This document shows positions 5,723 through 7,018 of a stretch of 7,018 bases of DNA, piece by piece. Within the stretch, counting starts at the first letter, position 1. Each line of letters begins with the position of its first letter. The notes under the pieces were generated by a model. That model was not told the origin of the DNA. It did not search any database and was given only the letters and a program-made list of their open reading frames with translations. The DNA comes from Rhodoferax sp. Its GTDB lineage: Bacteria > Pseudomonadota > Gammaproteobacteria > Burkholderiales > Burkholderiaceae_C. Position numbers and translations under genes: made by a program. The stretch covers positions 1 to 7,018 of the forward strand of contig VERU01000134.1 of NCBI GenBank assembly GCA_018882485.1. Reading direction: 5' to 3'.

Positions 5723-5743
5723 AAGCCGCAAGGGGCCCGGCTT
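5723..5743 (-). other. Small hairpin at the ihfA stop codon
   Basis: AAGCCG and CGGCTT form a 6-bp inverted repeat with a 9-base loop (GGCCCCTTG on the minus strand). It begins inside the ihfA TAA codon and is followed by TACAGC rather than a T-run. It could weaken readthrough into merR or protect the ihfA 3' end, but it may be chance in GC-rich DNA. Confidence 0.3.
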
Positions 5744-6092
5744 ACGTCCTGTTACCGGCGGCTGGCGGCGGCTCTCCAGGCTCATCCTGGATCTGTTCCT
5801 TGAGCTTCTGGCTCGCATGGAAGGTGACCACACGGCGCGCCTCGATGGGGATGAGTTCGCCGGTGCGCGGGTTGCGGCCGGGTCGTGGTGCCTTGGTCCG
5901 GATCTGGAAATTGCCGAAGCCGGTGATCTTGACGTCGTCACCCTGCACCAGCGCATCGCCCATCATGTCGAAGAAGGCGTCGACCATGTCCTTGGCCTCG
6001 CGCTTGTTCAGTCCGAGACGATCAAACAGCATCTCGGACAGCTGCGCCTTGGTCAGTGCCGGGGTTTCCAGGCTGGCTACGGAAAATTCCAT
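5742..6092 (-). CDS. ihfA: Integration host factor subunit alpha
   Basis: A 116-residue HU/IHF-family protein. With IhfB it forms the IHF heterodimer, which binds specific DNA sites in the minor groove and bends DNA sharply for transcription, replication and recombination. [30 protein letters not shown] (12-41) is the dimerising helical pair, and ITGFGNF (56-62) starts the sheet. RPGRNPRTG (70-78) is the DNA-binding arm, where P75 corresponds to the intercalating proline P65 of E. coli IHF alpha. [14 protein letters not shown] (85-98) is the C-terminal signature, of the betaproteobacterial type. ATG 6092 was chosen because AAGGTG lies 8 bases upstream; the frame back to 6143 lies inside pheT. 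Relative to E. coli there is a 10-residue N-terminal extension ([10 protein letters not shown]) and a longer proline-rich tail. It follows pheT by 28 bp, the classic pheST-ihfA operon order. Confidence 0.97.
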   Translation of the reverse strand: MEFSVASLETPALTKAQLSEMLFDRLGLNKREAKDMVDAFFDMMGDALVQGDDVKITGFGNFQIRTKAPRPGRNPRTGELIPIEARRVVTFHASQKLKEQIQDEPGEPPPAAGNRT

Positions 6093-6120
6093 GGGAACTA
6101 CACCTTGTTCATCCAACCCG

Positions 6121-7018
6121 TCAGGCCCGCTGGCGGGCGCCAACGCGCTCGGACAGGGTCAGCAGCACGGCCTGTACCGCCTGATCGATCTGCGCATCGG
6201 TCAGGGTGGCCTCGTCACTCTGCAGCCTGAGCCGCACGGCCATGCTCTGTTCGGCCGCCGGGGGGGCGACCTCGGCAGGGCCGCCGGGCTTGGGCCGGTA
6301 GATGTCGAACAGCACGGCATCGCGCAGCAGGCCGCCGGTGGGGGCCGAGCGGATGGCGTCCAGCAGGGCATCGTGGGCCAGGGCTTCCGGAACCCAGACG
6401 GCGATGTCGCGCTCCACTGCCTGGACCCGAGGCACACCCGCGAATACCGGGACACGGTGCTGCTGCACCACCGCCAGATCCAGTTCGAACAGCATCGGAG
6501 ACTGAGAGAGCTCGTAGGATTGACGCCAGCGCGGGTGCAGTTCGCCGACAAAACCGACGGGCAGGCCGTTCACACTCACTCGCGCGCAGCGCCCGGGGTG
6601 GAGGGCCGGATGTTCTGCCCGGTCGAACACGACGGCGGCCGGCGCCAGCAGGGCTTCGACATCGCCTTTGGCGTCGAAAAAGTCCGCCACCGGGGCCTGG
6701 CGGCTCCACTGGAGGCGGTCGACGCTGCCGCTGATGAGCCCGGCCACGCGCAGCGGCTGGTGAAAGCCGGCCACCGTGGTGTCGCTGTCGCGCACGCTGC
6801 CATCGCGCAGAAAGACGCGACCGATCTCGAACACCCGCACCCGGGGGGCCTTGCGATCGAGATTGAACTTGAGCACCTGCAACAACGAGCCCATCAGGCT
6901 GGAGCGCATCACGTTCAGGGTGCTCGAGATGGGATTGAGCAGGCGAACGGGATCCGGGTTGCCGGCCAGTTCCTGTTCCCAGCGGGACTCGACGAAGCTG
7001 AAATTGATGGTCTCCTGA
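6121..7018 (-). CDS. pheT: Phenylalanyl-tRNA synthetase beta subunit, C-terminal part (5' end outside window)
   Basis: The last 298 codons of pheT are visible; the frame is open to the window edge, and an internal ATG at 6912 is not the start. The protein is half of the cytoplasmic alpha2beta2 enzyme that charges tRNA-Phe. The visible part covers the catalytic-like core of the beta chain: NFSFVESRW near the edge, then [58 protein letters not shown] and LFELDL. It ends with the anticodon-binding FDX-ACB domain (about the last 95 residues): [34 protein letters not shown], and a closing helix up to ERVGARQRA. Compared with E. coli, the loop after FDIYR is a few residues longer and rich in Pro and Ala. 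ihfA follows after 28 bp on the same strand. pheS is expected outside the window, before pheT. Confidence 0.97.
   Translation of the reverse strand, partial: QETINFSFVESRWEQELAGNPDPVRLLNPISSTLNVMRSSLMGSLLQVLKFNLDRKAPRVRVFEIGRVFLRDGSVRDSDTTVAGFHQPLRVAGLISGSVDRLQWSRQAPVADFFDAKGDVEALLAPAAVVFDRAEHPALHPGRCARVSVNGLPVGFVGELHPRWRQSYELSQSPMLFELDLAVVQQHRVPVFAGVPRVQAVERDIAVWVPEALAHDALLDAIRSAPTGGLLRDAVLFDIYRPKPGGPAEVAPPAAEQSMAVRLRLQSDEATLTDAQIDQAVQAVLLTLSERVGARQRA

Noticed and set aside
5742..6143. Longer IhfA start at 6143
   Set aside because: The extra 17 codons lie in the pheT coding end and the 28-bp gap. ATG 6092 has a ribosome-binding site and gives the family-like start.

Overview
This GC-rich window (roughly two thirds G+C by eye) is dense chromosomal sequence from a proteobacterium, most likely a betaproteobacterium. 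Two observations support that. The right half carries the pheT, ihfA, merR, tRNA-Pro order that is conserved in beta- and gammaproteobacteria. IhfA has the betaproteobacterial-type C-terminal motif [10 protein letters not shown] (gammaproteobacteria usually have VTFRPGQKLK) and an N-terminal extension. The left half carries a DUF2844-DUF3443 gene pair, which I associate mainly with Burkholderia and relatives. Genus cannot be decided from this window.

Layout, left to right. The plus strand (2-3649) holds four closely packed genes: the 3' part of a zinc-ribbon NUDIX hydrolase; a three-part nuclease (DEDDh 3'-5' exonuclease, GIY-YIG nuclease, UvrC-like four-cysteine motif); a small exported DUF2844 protein whose ATG overlaps the nuclease stop; and a DUF3443 lipoprotein starting 7 bases after DUF2844. 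The minus strand (3637-7018) holds, in transcription order from the right edge, the 3' part of pheT, then ihfA, a MerR-family regulator, tRNA-Pro(GGG) with its own promoter and hairpin terminator, and an MFS transporter. The MFS gene converges on DUF3443, and the two coding regions overlap by 13 bp.

How the genes fit together. pheT-ihfA-merR is a housekeeping cluster combining translation (Phe-tRNA synthetase beta chain), nucleoid architecture (IHF alpha) and a small regulator of unknown target. The tRNA gene downstream has a consensus TATAAT so close to the mature 5' end that its leader should be only a few bases or absent. On the plus strand, the NUDIX hydrolase and the nuclease fit nucleotide sanitation and DNA repair. 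The DUF2844/DUF3443 pair looks like a separate cell-envelope module joined to them by tight spacing.

The most interesting reading is that the DUF3443 lipoprotein has the whole layout of a bilobal pepsin-like aspartic peptidase: two DSGS motifs 213 residues apart, each at the end of a hydrophobic strand, plus a GILGVG segment and a C-terminal WGLPFF segment at the expected places. With DUF2844 next to it, this suggests an envelope protease with a dedicated small partner. No mobile element, CRISPR array, insertion sequence or integration scar was seen. There is no gene-free stretch longer than about 135 bp.
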